A DNA stretch of 64,000 nt. Source: Pedobacter sp. PLR. Its GTDB lineage: Bacteria > Bacteroidota > Bacteroidia > Sphingobacteriales > Sphingobacteriaceae. This document shows, piece by piece, positions 8,451 through 17,120 of the stretch. The notes beneath the pieces are model-generated. The model did no database searches and had not been told where the DNA came from. It saw nothing but the letters and a program-made list of their open reading frames with translations. The stretch's first letter is position 1; the number at the start of each line of letters is the position of its first letter. The DNA is taken from assembly GCF_026239675.1 (NCBI RefSeq), contig NZ_JAPIVQ010000002.1, positions 124,001 to 188,000 of the forward strand, in the 5' to 3' direction. The translations under genes and the position numbers were made by a program.

Positions 8451-10022
8451 TTATTTTTTTTGTGTTTCCGGTGCTTTAGGCAGTTCCTTTCTAGGAATCT
8501 GTTCTTTTCGCTCTGCGGTATGATACACAAAAGAGGCGACAATAGTAGCTGCTCTTTTTAAGTCTTCTTCTGCTAAGCGGTCATAAGTATCCTGGTTGCT
8601 ATGGTGCGTTCTGGTATTGTAATCCATTGGGTCCTGAATGAACTGGAATCCGGGGATGCCCAGCGCATCAAAAGCGAGGTGATCTGTGCCTCCGGTATTA
8701 CCAAGGGTCACTGTACTTGCATTCAGGTCTTTGAACGGACTCAGCCATTCTTTAAAAATAGGGGCAGCAGCAGTATTACCCTGGGCATAGATGCCGCGGA
8801 TGGCGCCTGTTCCATTGTCAAGGTTATAATAAGCGCTGATCTTTTTTTGGTCTTTAGTGAGTACCATCGTTTTGGGATCTCCAAAATGTTTGGCTACATA
8901 ACCTCTGGAGCCAAATAGGCCTTGTTCTTCTGAACTCCACAGGGCGATTCTAATGGTACGTTTCGGTTTAAAATTGATGGCTTTCAGGATGCGCATGGTT
9001 TCCATCATCACGGCTGCACCTGCGGCATTATCCGTAGCGCCCGTTGCCGAATGCCAGGAATCGTAGTGTCCGCCAATCATCACCACTTCTTCTTTCAGTT
9101 TTCGATCGGTACCCGGAATTTCTGCAATGACGTTGTAGCCCTGAGGGTCCTGGTCGTAAAAGGAGGTTTTAATGTCGGCTTCCATTTCTACTTTTTGTCC
9201 GGCACGTAACAAACGTAAAATGTGGAGATAATCTTCTGCAGAGATTTCCAGTTCCGGCGAAACGGCTGCTGCATTCAGCGCAAAAGAAGCACCATTGCTG
9301 GTAAAGAAGGTACCATAGCTTCCTCTGGCGTAAGAAAGGATCATGCCCACTTGCTCATCCTTCATGAAACTGGCCATAGCGGCTCGTGTGGCTCTCATTT
9401 TCATCATCTGGGCCATCATGTTGTTTGAGGCTCCGGGTCTCGGAGAACGCTGCCCCTGGGCTTGCACTTCCGCTTCCGCCATTTTGTTTAAGGTGGAGTC
9501 ATTGTAGCGGACTACATCCGGTTTGTAGGAAGGTGCTAAAGGTTGCAGGGTCATCTGATCAAAGAGCACGATTTTGCCGGCTAGTTTTCCTTTATAAGGG
9601 GCGAGGTCGGTGATGGTATCCGCTTTAATCAGAATAACTTCAGATTTGATCGCTCCTTTGGTACCTGGTGTCCAGGCTTTAGGCGCACCGATAATGGCAT
9701 GGTAATAGGGAAGGGTGGTGGCGGCATAATATTTATCGATCTGCCAGCCTCTTCCGAATTCTCCCCAGGCTTCCAGATGGACATTTTTTAGTCCCCAGGC
9801 CGTGAATTGCTGCACAGCCCAGTCCTGAGCACGCTTTAATCCCGGTGAGTTGGAGAGTCTTGGTCCAGCCACATCAGTGATCTGAAAAGCTATATCCATT
9901 ATCTTTGAGTTTTCAAGGCCTTCCTTGCGGATCTTTTGTATCGCTGGTAAGTCTGCTTTTTCCTGCGCAAACAGGGAGATACTGCAACTGATAGCCAGCA
10001 GTGTTAAGGTCAGTTTCTTCAT
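8451..10022 (-). CDS. Secreted M28 family zinc peptidase
   Basis: A co-catalytic two-zinc exopeptidase, probably an aminopeptidase or carboxypeptidase acting in the periplasm or outside. A signal peptide (1-19, ending SLFAQ) is followed by an N-terminal domain with a protease-associated insert (about 120-285). The M28 core starts near 300 with ligands His319 (GGHYDSW), Asp331 (TDNAAG), Glu365/Glu366 (SSEEQG), Asp402 (YNLDNG) and His448 (GTDHLAFD). All are intact. The insert carries an unusual Met/Ala/Arg-rich stretch (about 200-220). It is monocistronic, with an inverted-repeat-rich region upstream. Substrate cannot be told from the sequence. Confidence 0.92.
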   Translation of the reverse strand: MKKLTLTLLAISCSISLFAQEKADLPAIQKIRKEGLENSKIMDIAFQITDVAGPRLSNSPGLKRAQDWAVQQFTAWGLKNVHLEAWGEFGRGWQIDKYYAATTLPYYHAIIGAPKAWTPGTKGAIKSEVILIKADTITDLAPYKGKLAGKIVLFDQMTLQPLAPSYKPDVVRYNDSTLNKMAEAEVQAQGQRSPRPGASNNMMAQMMKMRATRAAMASFMKDEQVGMILSYARGSYGTFFTSNGASFALNAAAVSPELEISAEDYLHILRLLRAGQKVEMEADIKTSFYDQDPQGYNVIAEIPGTDRKLKEEVVMIGGHYDSWHSATGATDNAAGAAVMMETMRILKAINFKPKRTIRIALWSSEEQGLFGSRGYVAKHFGDPKTMVLTKDQKKISAYYNLDNGTGAIRGIYAQGNTAAAPIFKEWLSPFKDLNASTVTLGNTGGTDHLAFDALGIPGFQFIQDPMDYNTRTHHSNQDTYDRLAEEDLKRAATIVASFVYHTAERKEQIPRKELPKAPETQKK

Positions 10023-10060
10023 ATATTAGTTTTTCTTGCTTTCCTGATGAATACCTGAAT

Positions 10061-10174
10061 TTACAGCAAAAGATAATGACTTGTACTTTCTTCGCTAAAT
10101 TATTACAGGACTGCTGGCCTGTAATGGTTCCCGGGGTTTACGACGAAACTTACAGCGGATGGGACCTGCTGTAA
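10061..10174. repeat. Cluster of TTACAG inverted repeats upstream of the M28 gene
   Basis: Two perfect inverted repeats use nearly the same half-site: ATTACAGG-N8-CCTGTAAT (10102-10125) and TTACAGC-N11-GCTGTAA (10150-10174). A lone TTACAGC lies at 10061-10067. They lie 40-150 bases upstream of the M28 start and downstream of the small membrane-protein gene. Different spacers make one dimeric regulator less certain. Alternatives are hairpins of the small gene's 3' end or chance. Confidence 0.35.
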
Positions 10175-10290
10175 AAAGAAAAGGGCGGTACAAGACCACC
10201 ATTTTCTGACTATTAACTAAAACTAAAAACTATATTTTACCCTTTAGCGGAGCTATGGCATAGCTGCCTTCTAATGGAGTTGGAAATTCT

Positions 10291-10494
10291 TTATTTGTAA
10301 GAAATGTTGCTCACCTGTACAATTCCTTTTACAGAAGTACTTGCTTTTGCTGCGATTTCTTCATCTTGTGCATGACTGATGCTAGTGGCAATGGTCAACA
10401 CCATCATCATGAATACAGGTACCAATAACAATAAGAACGGTGATACATTTGCTAATCTTTTCATGATGTTTGTATTTATAGATGCAGTTTTCAT
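10291..10494 (-). CDS. Small membrane or secreted protein, unknown function
   Basis: A 67-residue product from the ATG at 10494 (MKTASINTN...); a longer reading from 10527 adds 11 residues without typical signal features. A basic N-terminus is followed by a strongly hydrophobic segment (about 17-34, rich in Leu, Met and Val) that ends in ISHAQDEE, like a signal peptidase cleavage site. The mature part would be about 28 residues (DEEIAAKASTSV...). It is divergent from the LytS-type kinase gene across 279 bases. I do not recognise a family. It could be a secreted peptide or a tail-less membrane protein, or the frame could be spurious. Confidence 0.5.
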   Translation of the reverse strand: MKTASINTNIMKRLANVSPFLLLLVPVFMMMVLTIATSISHAQDEEIAAKASTSVKGIVQVSNISYK

Positions 10495-10773
10495 AATCGT
10501 TTCGTTTTGATGAAACAAATAGAACAAAATTTAAAATGCTGCTAAAATCTTTTAGACCAAGCACAAATTATCCTAGATAAACGCCTGTTTAGCGTAGTTT
10601 TGTGATTAATTGGTCCTTTTGCAGGTTTGGTAGAAAAAAAATGCCCGTTCGTCGAAAGCCATTGCCTGAAATAGCTGGAAAAATTTACTTTAGGCCTATA
10701 AGTTATGGCCTGTAGCAATTCGGGACAAAGGAAATAACCCAGGCCTTATACTTTAGATCACAAAAATAATTAA

Positions 10774-11802
10774 ATGAAAAACAAAGGCCCTCTTATTGTC
10801 CATCTGATTTTTTGGGCGTTTATTTTGATCCTTCTCGTTTTGGTGGTGCTTTCTTCTAAAGAACCTCAAACCATTTATACCATTGCCGTTAATTTTGGCT
10901 ATTCCGGATTGATCAATATCTCTATCTTTTATATCAATTATACGTTGTTGATTCCTTTGCTGGTTAAAGAGCAGAAGAAGTATGGCCTTTATATGGGCGC
11001 CATCTTATTGTTGATTGTGGTGATGAGTGCCATTAAAACGGTATTGGCAAGTTTAAATGCAGATATTGTTTTACTGATGACGGATCATGGTCAAAAGGAG
11101 TTTATGGCCCTGGGTAAATATGCACTGGTAACCATTTTTACTTCCGGCTTCTTTGTGGTGGTCAGCTCCCTGCTTAAATTTGGAATCGACTGGTTTGGCA
11201 ATGAACGCATCCAGCGGGACCTGGAATCTGAAAAGAAAGAGATGGAACTTCAGTTTTTGAAGTCGCAGTTAAACCCTCATTTTTTATTCAATTCCCTGAA
11301 TAATATTTATTCGCTGGCCTACCAGAAATCTGATAAAACCGCAGATGCGATATTAAAGCTTTCAGAGATCATGCGCTACATGATTTATGAAAGCAATGAT
11401 AGCTGGGTTTCCCTCAGCAAAGAAATTGAATACCTGCACAGTTATATCGCCTTGCAGAAACTGAGGTTCAAAGACGGTGCTTCGGTGCAGTTTGAACTGA
11501 ACGGGGAGATTGATGATCAGCAGATTGTTCCCCTCATTTTAATCTCTTTTGTGGAGAATGCGTTTAAGCATGGTGTCGCTAATGATCCTAAAGATCCGAT
11601 CAGGATCAACATCATCGCGAATCAAAAGATCCTCCATTTCAGTATCACCAATAAGAAAAACCAACACAACAAAGATGAGGTGGGTGGCGTAGGCCTGAAC
11701 AATGTAGAGCGAAGGTTACAATTGTTATATCCTGACAGATATAAATTAAATATTGTAAATTCGGCTACCCATTACACGAGTGAATTAATGCTAGATTTAT
11801 GA
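10774..11802 (+). CDS. LytS/YehU-type sensor histidine kinase
   Basis: A membrane sensor kinase of the His_kinase/HATPase type that signals to LytTR regulators. Four membrane helices (about 7-27, 41-62, 72-95, 114-136) have almost no outer loop, so the ligand is probably sensed in or near the membrane. A short coiled segment leads to the phospho-acceptor motif QLNPHFLFNSLNN with His169, and the ATPase domain has VENAFKHGV and GGVGLNNVERRL. The length of 342 is normal for this class. Its stop overlaps the regulator's start by four bases (ATGA). A TACTTTAG at 10749-10756, 18 bases before the start, may be the -7 box. Confidence 0.95.
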   Translation: MKNKGPLIVHLIFWAFILILLVLVVLSSKEPQTIYTIAVNFGYSGLINISIFYINYTLLIPLLVKEQKKYGLYMGAILLLIVVMSAIKTVLASLNADIVLLMTDHGQKEFMALGKYALVTIFTSGFFVVVSSLLKFGIDWFGNERIQRDLESEKKEMELQFLKSQLNPHFLFNSLNNIYSLAYQKSDKTADAILKLSEIMRYMIYESNDSWVSLSKEIEYLHSYIALQKLRFKDGASVQFELNGEIDDQQIVPLILISFVENAFKHGVANDPKDPIRINIIANQKILHFSITNKKNQHNKDEVGGVGLNNVERRLQLLYPDRYKLNIVNSATHYTSELMLDL

Positions 11803-12551
11803 CAAAATTAAGATGTATTGCGGTCGATGATGAACCATTGGCGCTGGATATTATAGAAGATTATGTGTCAAAAGTACCATTCCTGGAATTGGTCAAAAGA
11901 ACAGAAAACGCGATTGAAGCCTTACAATTGGTACAGGCAGGTGGGATCGATTTGGTGTTTCTGGACATTCAAATGCCTGAACTTACGGGAATACAGTTTC
12001 TAAAAATTGCGAATGGCAAATCTAATTATATCCTGACTACCGCTTACTCTCAATACGCTTTAGAAAGTTATGATCTGAATGTTTCTGACTACCTGTTAAA
12101 ACCAATTGCGTTCGACAGGTTCTATAAAGCCGTAGAAAAGGTACACAATCAGCAGCAGAAGAACCTGGAGCAAGCTCCTCCTCCGGCAGCAGTTGCTCCG
12201 GTGGTACCTGCAGCGCCTACCGCGCATCCGGTACAGGACTTTATCTTTGTGAAAACAGAGCATAAAATCCAGAAGATTCAGCTGGATGACATCCTTTATA
12301 TCGAGGGGTTAAAAGATTATATCTCCATTTATACGAAAGCGGAAAGGGTGATTACCCTCCAAAACATGAAAAAGATGGAAGAAACCCTGCCGAGCAGTCA
12401 GTTTATCAGGGTGCATAAATCTTATATCATTTCCCTGGATAAAATTGAAAGTATTGAACGCAGCAGGATCACCATTTTCGGTAAGGTTATTCCAATTGGA
12501 GACACTTATCGCGATGAGTTTTTCAAGCGGATCGACAACAAGAATATTTAA
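11799..12551 (+). CDS. LytTR-family response regulator
   Basis: Partner of the adjacent kinase. The receiver domain (1-120) has acidic residues Asp10 and Asp11, phospho-acceptor Asp56 (VFLDIQMP) and a conserved Lys in LLKP. A Pro/Ala-rich linker (about 126-145) leads to the LytTR DNA-binding domain (about 148-248, with IEGLKDYISIY and FIRVHKSYIISLDKI). It is translationally coupled to the kinase gene. Target genes are not visible; the divergent small membrane-protein gene is a candidate by position only. Confidence 0.95.
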   Translation: MTKLRCIAVDDEPLALDIIEDYVSKVPFLELVKRTENAIEALQLVQAGGIDLVFLDIQMPELTGIQFLKIANGKSNYILTTAYSQYALESYDLNVSDYLLKPIAFDRFYKAVEKVHNQQQKNLEQAPPPAAVAPVVPAAPTAHPVQDFIFVKTEHKIQKIQLDDILYIEGLKDYISIYTKAERVITLQNMKKMEETLPSSQFIRVHKSYIISLDKIESIERSRITIFGKVIPIGDTYRDEFFKRIDNKNI

Positions 12552-12559
12552 ATAAAAGT

Positions 12560-12595
12560 AAAGGCTATTGGCCCAATTTGTGGCGAATGGCCTTT
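12560..12595 (+). terminator. Probable terminator of the LytTR operon, inside the plsC 3' end
   Basis: A 10-bp stem, AAAGGCTATT (12560-12569) with AATGGCCTTT (12586-12595), a 16-base loop and then TTCTGC. One pair is T-G on the plus strand and a mismatch on the minus strand, favouring plus-strand use. Most of it overlaps the last codons of the convergent plsC. The large loop and weak T-run lower certainty. Confidence 0.4.
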
Positions 12596-13299
12596 TCTGC
12601 TTCCTTAGTTACTTCTTCAGGGTTCTTACCGGCAGGTTCAATCGGTGTTAAAACCGTCCATCGGATCTTTTCCCCAAAATTTAGTGGATAACTTCCATAT
12701 TGTACCATTTTCCAGGAATTTTCAATAGCAATCGGCACAATCAGCGCATTCGGTACTTTTTTGAGTAAGGTTGCAATACCACCTACATGGAAGGGTTTCA
12801 GTTTTCCGTCTTTGGCGCGTGTACCCTCAGGAAATATCATCGCCGCCCAGTTGTTTGCTTTCATACGCTCTCCCAGTTTAATGATTTCTCCAACGGCTTG
12901 TTTGCTGTCTTTACGGTTGATATTGGCCCCGCCACCATGTTTCAGGTTGAAAGAGATCGAAGGGATGCCCCTGGTCAGTTCAATCTTGGAGATAAACTTC
13001 ACATGGTGTTTTCTTAAAAACCAGATCAGACCTGGTATGTCGTACATGCTCTGGTGATTGGCAATAAAGATAATCGGGCGGTCCGTTGGCAGGTCCTGAT
13101 TATTGATAAAGGTAACGGAGGCGCCCATAAAAAGGTCGCAATAGGTCAGGCAAAAATTCAGCGCGTCTACCGAAGCTTTATGTGCTTTATAGCCAAAAAG
13201 ATGGAAACAAATCCATTGTACCGGTTGAAAAACCAGTAGGCTGATCAGGAATAACAGATAAAATATCGGGCTGAAAATATATCCTAAGAACTTATTCAT
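12565..13299 (-). CDS. plsC: 1-acyl-sn-glycerol-3-phosphate acyltransferase
   Basis: Transfers an acyl chain to lysophosphatidic acid at the inner membrane, giving phosphatidic acid for phospholipids. A hydrophobic N-terminal anchor lies at about 5-30. Acyltransferase motifs are NHQSMYD (81-87, catalytic His82 and Asp87), a middle GGGANINRKD segment, FPEGTR (156-161) and a later IVPIAIEN. The length of 244 is typical. It lies 19 bases after the Nudix gene and probably in one transcript with it. Acyl-donor preference is not readable. Confidence 0.93.
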   Translation of the reverse strand: MNKFLGYIFSPIFYLLFLISLLVFQPVQWICFHLFGYKAHKASVDALNFCLTYCDLFMGASVTFINNQDLPTDRPIIFIANHQSMYDIPGLIWFLRKHHVKFISKIELTRGIPSISFNLKHGGGANINRKDSKQAVGEIIKLGERMKANNWAAMIFPEGTRAKDGKLKPFHVGGIATLLKKVPNALIVPIAIENSWKMVQYGSYPLNFGEKIRWTVLTPIEPAGKNPEEVTKEAEKAIRHKLGQ

Positions 13300-13318
13300 A
13301 AAAGGGGCTGTTGTATCG

Positions 13319-13873
13319 TTAAATATGAGTTTCCTGAAGTATTATTTTGGTTTTTAGAATGGCAGCAACGCTCATGCTATCGGTAATTTCTCCATTTAAA
13401 ACCATCTGATAGGCGGCTTCGAAAGGGAGTTTACGGATTTGAAGTTCTTCGGTTTCTTCGGGAGCGGACTCACCCATCGTGAGGCCTCTGGCGATATAGA
13501 TAATGGCCAGTTCATCACTTACAGAATTAGAGAGGTGGATGCGTTGGATTTCTTCCCATTCCGTAGCGATGATGCCGGTTTCTTCAGCCAGTTCGCGCTT
13601 TGCGCTGTCTAATGGGTCGGCATCTAATGGTCCTCCGCCCTCAGGGATTTCCCAGCTATAGGCTTTCAGCGGAAAGCGATATTGGCCAACAAGCCAGGTG
13701 TTCAATTCGTCATCTAAAGGAAGGATTCCTATGGCCAGGTTCTTAAAATGTACTTCGCCATATATTCCTTTGCCTCCTGATGGATTGAGCACCTGGTGTT
13801 CTGTTAGTCCGATCCAGTTGTTTTCATAGACCTTACGGCTTTCCAGAGTAGTCCAGGGATTGTTTTCTTCCAT
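13319..13873 (-). CDS. Nudix hydrolase, ADP-ribose pyrophosphatase-like
   Basis: Likely hydrolyses ADP-ribose or a similar nucleoside diphosphate sugar. It is 184 residues with the Nudix fold. The Nudix box spans about 80-102, and the metal-binding RELAEETGI with Arg93, Glu94, Glu97 and Glu98 is intact. The first glutamate of the consensus (G-x5-E) is replaced in GGGPLDADPLDSAK. The preceding WEIPEGG is typical of the ADP-ribose branch. It sits between an outer-membrane protein gene (14-base gap) and plsC (19-base gap) on the same strand. Substrate is inferred from family resemblance. Confidence 0.9.
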   Translation of the reverse strand: MEENNPWTTLESRKVYENNWIGLTEHQVLNPSGGKGIYGEVHFKNLAIGILPLDDELNTWLVGQYRFPLKAYSWEIPEGGGPLDADPLDSAKRELAEETGIIATEWEEIQRIHLSNSVSDELAIIYIARGLTMGESAPEETEELQIRKLPFEAAYQMVLNGEITDSMSVAAILKTKIILQETHI

Positions 13874-13887
13874 GGACGCAAATATAC

Positions 13888-16380
13888 TTAAAATGACTCT
13901 TCATCGGAACGCATTTCCGACTGGTCTGATTTTTTGGGTTTCTTGAAACTGAAATCGCTCTTTCCAAAACGGTAAGAGAAGGTTAAACTTCCCATTGTGC
14001 CTTGCATGAAACGTTTGAAATCAACCAGCGAGTTTGCGGTGCTGGTGGTCATGCTCCATGCACGGGTATTGAAAAGATCTCTTACATTCAGACTTAAAGA
14101 AGCTTTCTTGTTTTTGAAATCGTATTTCGCACCTGCATCTACCCCATACATCGCGTTTCTTGTACCTTGTGCCATCACCTGACGCGCACGATAGTCTCCT
14201 TTGATTTGCAAGGTAACGTTGTAAGGTAAAACGATGTTATTGGTTAAGTTGGCATTCCAGGTGAAGCCTGAGTTTTCGATAATCCCAAATGCAGGAACAC
14301 CTTCAATTTTACTCTGGTATAAATTGGCATTGGCCGTGAAATTCCAGGCTTTAAGCACATCAAAACGACCGATTAATTCCAGTCCGCTGGACAATTCTTT
14401 GGTTAAGTTCTCAGGAGTAGTGATGGTAATTCCGTCCTGATCAGGCTCTGTTCTGATTCTCTGGATCACATCATTTGTCTGACGCAGGTAAGCGGTAGAG
14501 ATGAAGGTGATCTTCGGCCAGTATTTGCTGTAGCTCAATTCAAAGGCATGTACATCCTCCGGTTTAAGGTTTGGATTTCCCTGACGGTAGTTTAAAGGAT
14601 CTGAAACGTCCAGGAATGGGTTGGTATCCCAGCCTCTCGGTCTGTTTACCCTTCTGCTATAGCTCAGTTGTATTTGTTGTTCTTTTGATAATTTCTGCGT
14701 TAAGAAAACACTTGGATATAACCTGGTATAGGCTACTTTTCCAGGGATATAACTCAGTTGTCCGGCATTGCTGAATACACCTAAACGGGTGTCCAATGTG
14801 GCATCCTCCGCTCTTAATCCTACCTGATAACCGAAGTTTTTAACGCTGTTCTGGTAGTTGGCATAAATGGCATGTACCTGATCCTTGCTGTTGAAATCAT
14901 TGGTTAAATCCAGGTTCGGCTGATATTCTCCGGCATTATTATCGAACATTTCTGAAAAAGTACTGTTCTCTGCAATGCGGATCTGACTGCGGTAACCGGC
15001 TTCCAGTTTTCCTGTTTTACCAAGCGGAAGGGTATAATCAGTCTGGAAGTTGTAATTTCTGTTGATTCCGCTTCCATCGTTACGAATCAATTCTGGAAGT
15101 TGATTTACTGCTGTACCATTGATGTTGTAAATTTCTGTATTGTACAGTTGTAAATTGTCGTTGTCTCCTTCAGAAAAGCTCAGATTGAAGGTCAGCTCCT
15201 CTTTTGGTTTTTTAAACTTATGGCTAAAATCAAGGTTCAGGTCGTAACTGCCGCCCGATCCAAGATTGGTATTTGTTCTTCTGCTTAGCTCTAATGGCTG
15301 ATACAGCGGGTTTAACTTGTCGATGGTCAATAGTTCAGTTCTGTCGTTGTCTCTCAGGTTAAAGCCCGCAGAGAAGCTGATAACGTCTTTATCCGTCAGG
15401 TAATAATCCATTCCTGCTTTCGCATTGTGCCCTTTATCTAAAGATTTAGAGTCGGTATTCTGATTGGCAAAGGCCGTAGCTGAGTTAGGGTCCCGATAGG
15501 TGATGTTGTTAAAACCACCACCAAGACGGTTGCCATAGCGGTAACTGTAATTTCCGTAAAGGTTTACTTTGTTATTTTGGAAACTTAAACTGGTGCTCGC
15601 ATTATAGTTGTCGCGGTTTCCGGCAGTTAAAGCCAGACTTCCGTTTAGTCCGAGCTTCTTGTTTTTCTTTAAGACGATATTGATGATACCCGACTGTCCT
15701 TCGGCATCATATTTTGCAGATGGGTTGGTGATCAGCTCTACGCTTTCAATAGAACTTGCCGGAATAGATTGGAGGATTTGCGCCACATTTCCGCCGGCAA
15801 TCAGTGAAGGCTTTCCATCAATCAGTACTTTAACACCTGTAGAGCCTCTTAAGCTTACATTTCCGTCCATATCCGATTGTACAGAAGGAACGTTTTGTAA
15901 AAGATCGGAGGCCGAGCCACCTTCACTCACTAAACTCTGGTCTACAGAAAAGACTTTTTTATCTACGCCCAGTTGCATTGTGCTTTTTTGGGCGGTAATG
16001 GCCACTTCATTCAACGCGGTTCCTTTGGCAGTTTTCATTTTGATGGTGCCAAGGTTGATGTCTTTGATTGTGGGATTGATCGATATCGAATCGCGTACCA
16101 TGGTCTGATAGCCTACATAGCTTAATTTAAAGGTGAAAACTCCTTTTGGTAAACCAACAAGGGATAAGTTTCCGTTGATATCAGTTTGAACACCTTTAAC
16201 CATGGCTTTGGTTTTTCTGTCAATGATGACGGCCGTAGCAAATGGAATGGTTTCATTGGTTTTGGCATCGACCACTTTCGCGGTAATCTTGCCGTCGCCG
16301 GTAGTTTGGGCATTAAGTTTTACAGTTGTAATACAAATGGCAAGGGTTAAAAATAGTACTTTGTGTAACGGATTCTTCAT
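13888..16380 (-). CDS. TonB-dependent receptor-like outer-membrane beta-barrel protein
   Basis: An 830-residue outer-membrane protein. A signal peptide (1-24, ending LNAQ) precedes a carboxypeptidase-regulatory-like domain (about 30-115), a plug domain (about 135-225, with SLRGSTGVKVLIDGKPS and PSAKYDAEGQSGIINIVLKK) and a beta-barrel of the OMP_b-brl_3 type to about residue 800. The C-terminus is a charged Lys/Ser/Glu-rich tail after a barrel-ending FSYRFGKSDFSF, which is unusual because barrels normally end in an aromatic residue. There is no adjacent SusD gene, so it belongs to the orphan class. Substrate is unknown. Confidence 0.9.
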   Translation of the reverse strand: MKNPLHKVLFLTLAICITTVKLNAQTTGDGKITAKVVDAKTNETIPFATAVIIDRKTKAMVKGVQTDINGNLSLVGLPKGVFTFKLSYVGYQTMVRDSISINPTIKDINLGTIKMKTAKGTALNEVAITAQKSTMQLGVDKKVFSVDQSLVSEGGSASDLLQNVPSVQSDMDGNVSLRGSTGVKVLIDGKPSLIAGGNVAQILQSIPASSIESVELITNPSAKYDAEGQSGIINIVLKKNKKLGLNGSLALTAGNRDNYNASTSLSFQNNKVNLYGNYSYRYGNRLGGGFNNITYRDPNSATAFANQNTDSKSLDKGHNAKAGMDYYLTDKDVISFSAGFNLRDNDRTELLTIDKLNPLYQPLELSRRTNTNLGSGGSYDLNLDFSHKFKKPKEELTFNLSFSEGDNDNLQLYNTEIYNINGTAVNQLPELIRNDGSGINRNYNFQTDYTLPLGKTGKLEAGYRSQIRIAENSTFSEMFDNNAGEYQPNLDLTNDFNSKDQVHAIYANYQNSVKNFGYQVGLRAEDATLDTRLGVFSNAGQLSYIPGKVAYTRLYPSVFLTQKLSKEQQIQLSYSRRVNRPRGWDTNPFLDVSDPLNYRQGNPNLKPEDVHAFELSYSKYWPKITFISTAYLRQTNDVIQRIRTEPDQDGITITTPENLTKELSSGLELIGRFDVLKAWNFTANANLYQSKIEGVPAFGIIENSGFTWNANLTNNIVLPYNVTLQIKGDYRARQVMAQGTRNAMYGVDAGAKYDFKNKKASLSLNVRDLFNTRAWSMTTSTANSLVDFKRFMQGTMGSLTFSYRFGKSDFSFKKPKKSDQSEMRSDEESF

Positions 16381-16478
16381 CGGAACTTTCTCTCTTAGTT
16401 TTGGTTTTGTTTAGGATGGACAAAGAAAAGGTCCGGAGGTTTAAAAAAGGAGTCGTAACTATTTTATTACAGCTAAAT

Positions 16479-17078
16479 ATGATTAATTACCCTAATATTT
16501 TTGAAAACGAAGGGATCAGCTATGCTGCTTACCGCGAATTAGTGAATGAATTGCTGTCGCAAAAGAAAACAACAGGCGAAGACCATAGCGATGCCATGCT
16601 ACATTATACAAAGATGAATGTGCAGAGAATGAACAGGGTAGATAAAACGGTGACGTTAAATCCTGATTTATTGGAAGCTCTGAAAAAACTGAAAAAGCAA
16701 TATCGTTTTCTGGTGATTTCTGAAGGATGGTGTGGTGATGCCGCACAGATTGTTCCGGTTTTTAATAAGATTGCAAGCGCTTGTCCGGAGAAATTAAGCC
16801 TTAAATTTGTTTTGAGAGATCAGAATTTGCCATTAATAGATGCGCATTTAACAAATGGCGGCCGTGCGATTCCCGTATTGCTGATTTTAGATGATGCCGG
16901 AAAGGTGCTTTCTCAATGGGGCCCGCGACCGAAAGTGCTGCAAACCCTGCTGGCAGAATGGAAGAAAGAAAGCACAGATATGATGCTCATCGCTGAGCAA
17001 CTTCATAGCTGGTACGCCAAAGATAAGACGCAAAGCACGCAAGAGGAGCTTAGCGCCGTAATTCAACAACTTGATTAA
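16479..17078 (+). CDS. Thioredoxin-fold protein with single-cysteine motif
   Basis: A cytoplasmic protein of 199 residues with no signal peptide. I place the start at 16479 (MINYPNIFEN...) because the upstream in-frame extension to 16401 overlaps the divergent promoter region and is basic and low in conservation features. The thioredoxin fold is seen as FLVISEGWCGDAAQIVPVF, then a later AIPVLLILDDAGKVL (cis-Pro region) and GPRPKVLQTLL. The active site is W-C-G-D-A, so the resolving cysteine of CxxC is absent (Cys85 only). Many Bacteroidetes carry this WCGD variant. Its role is unknown. Confidence 0.85.
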   Translation: MINYPNIFENEGISYAAYRELVNELLSQKKTTGEDHSDAMLHYTKMNVQRMNRVDKTVTLNPDLLEALKKLKKQYRFLVISEGWCGDAAQIVPVFNKIASACPEKLSLKFVLRDQNLPLIDAHLTNGGRAIPVLLILDDAGKVLSQWGPRPKVLQTLLAEWKKESTDMMLIAEQLHSWYAKDKTQSTQEELSAVIQQLD

Positions 17079-17120
17079 AATAGATGGGTTACCGGCATTA
17101 AAAGAAGAAATAAGGGAGGT

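Noticed and set aside
15608..16108. A 166-codon plus-strand frame opposite the plug region of the barrel protein
   Set aside because: Antisense shadow with hydrophobic low-information sequence and no start signal.
16401..16478. N-terminal extension of the thioredoxin-fold protein
   Set aside because: The added residues overlap the divergent promoter region and are not typical of the family; the start at 16479 is preferred.
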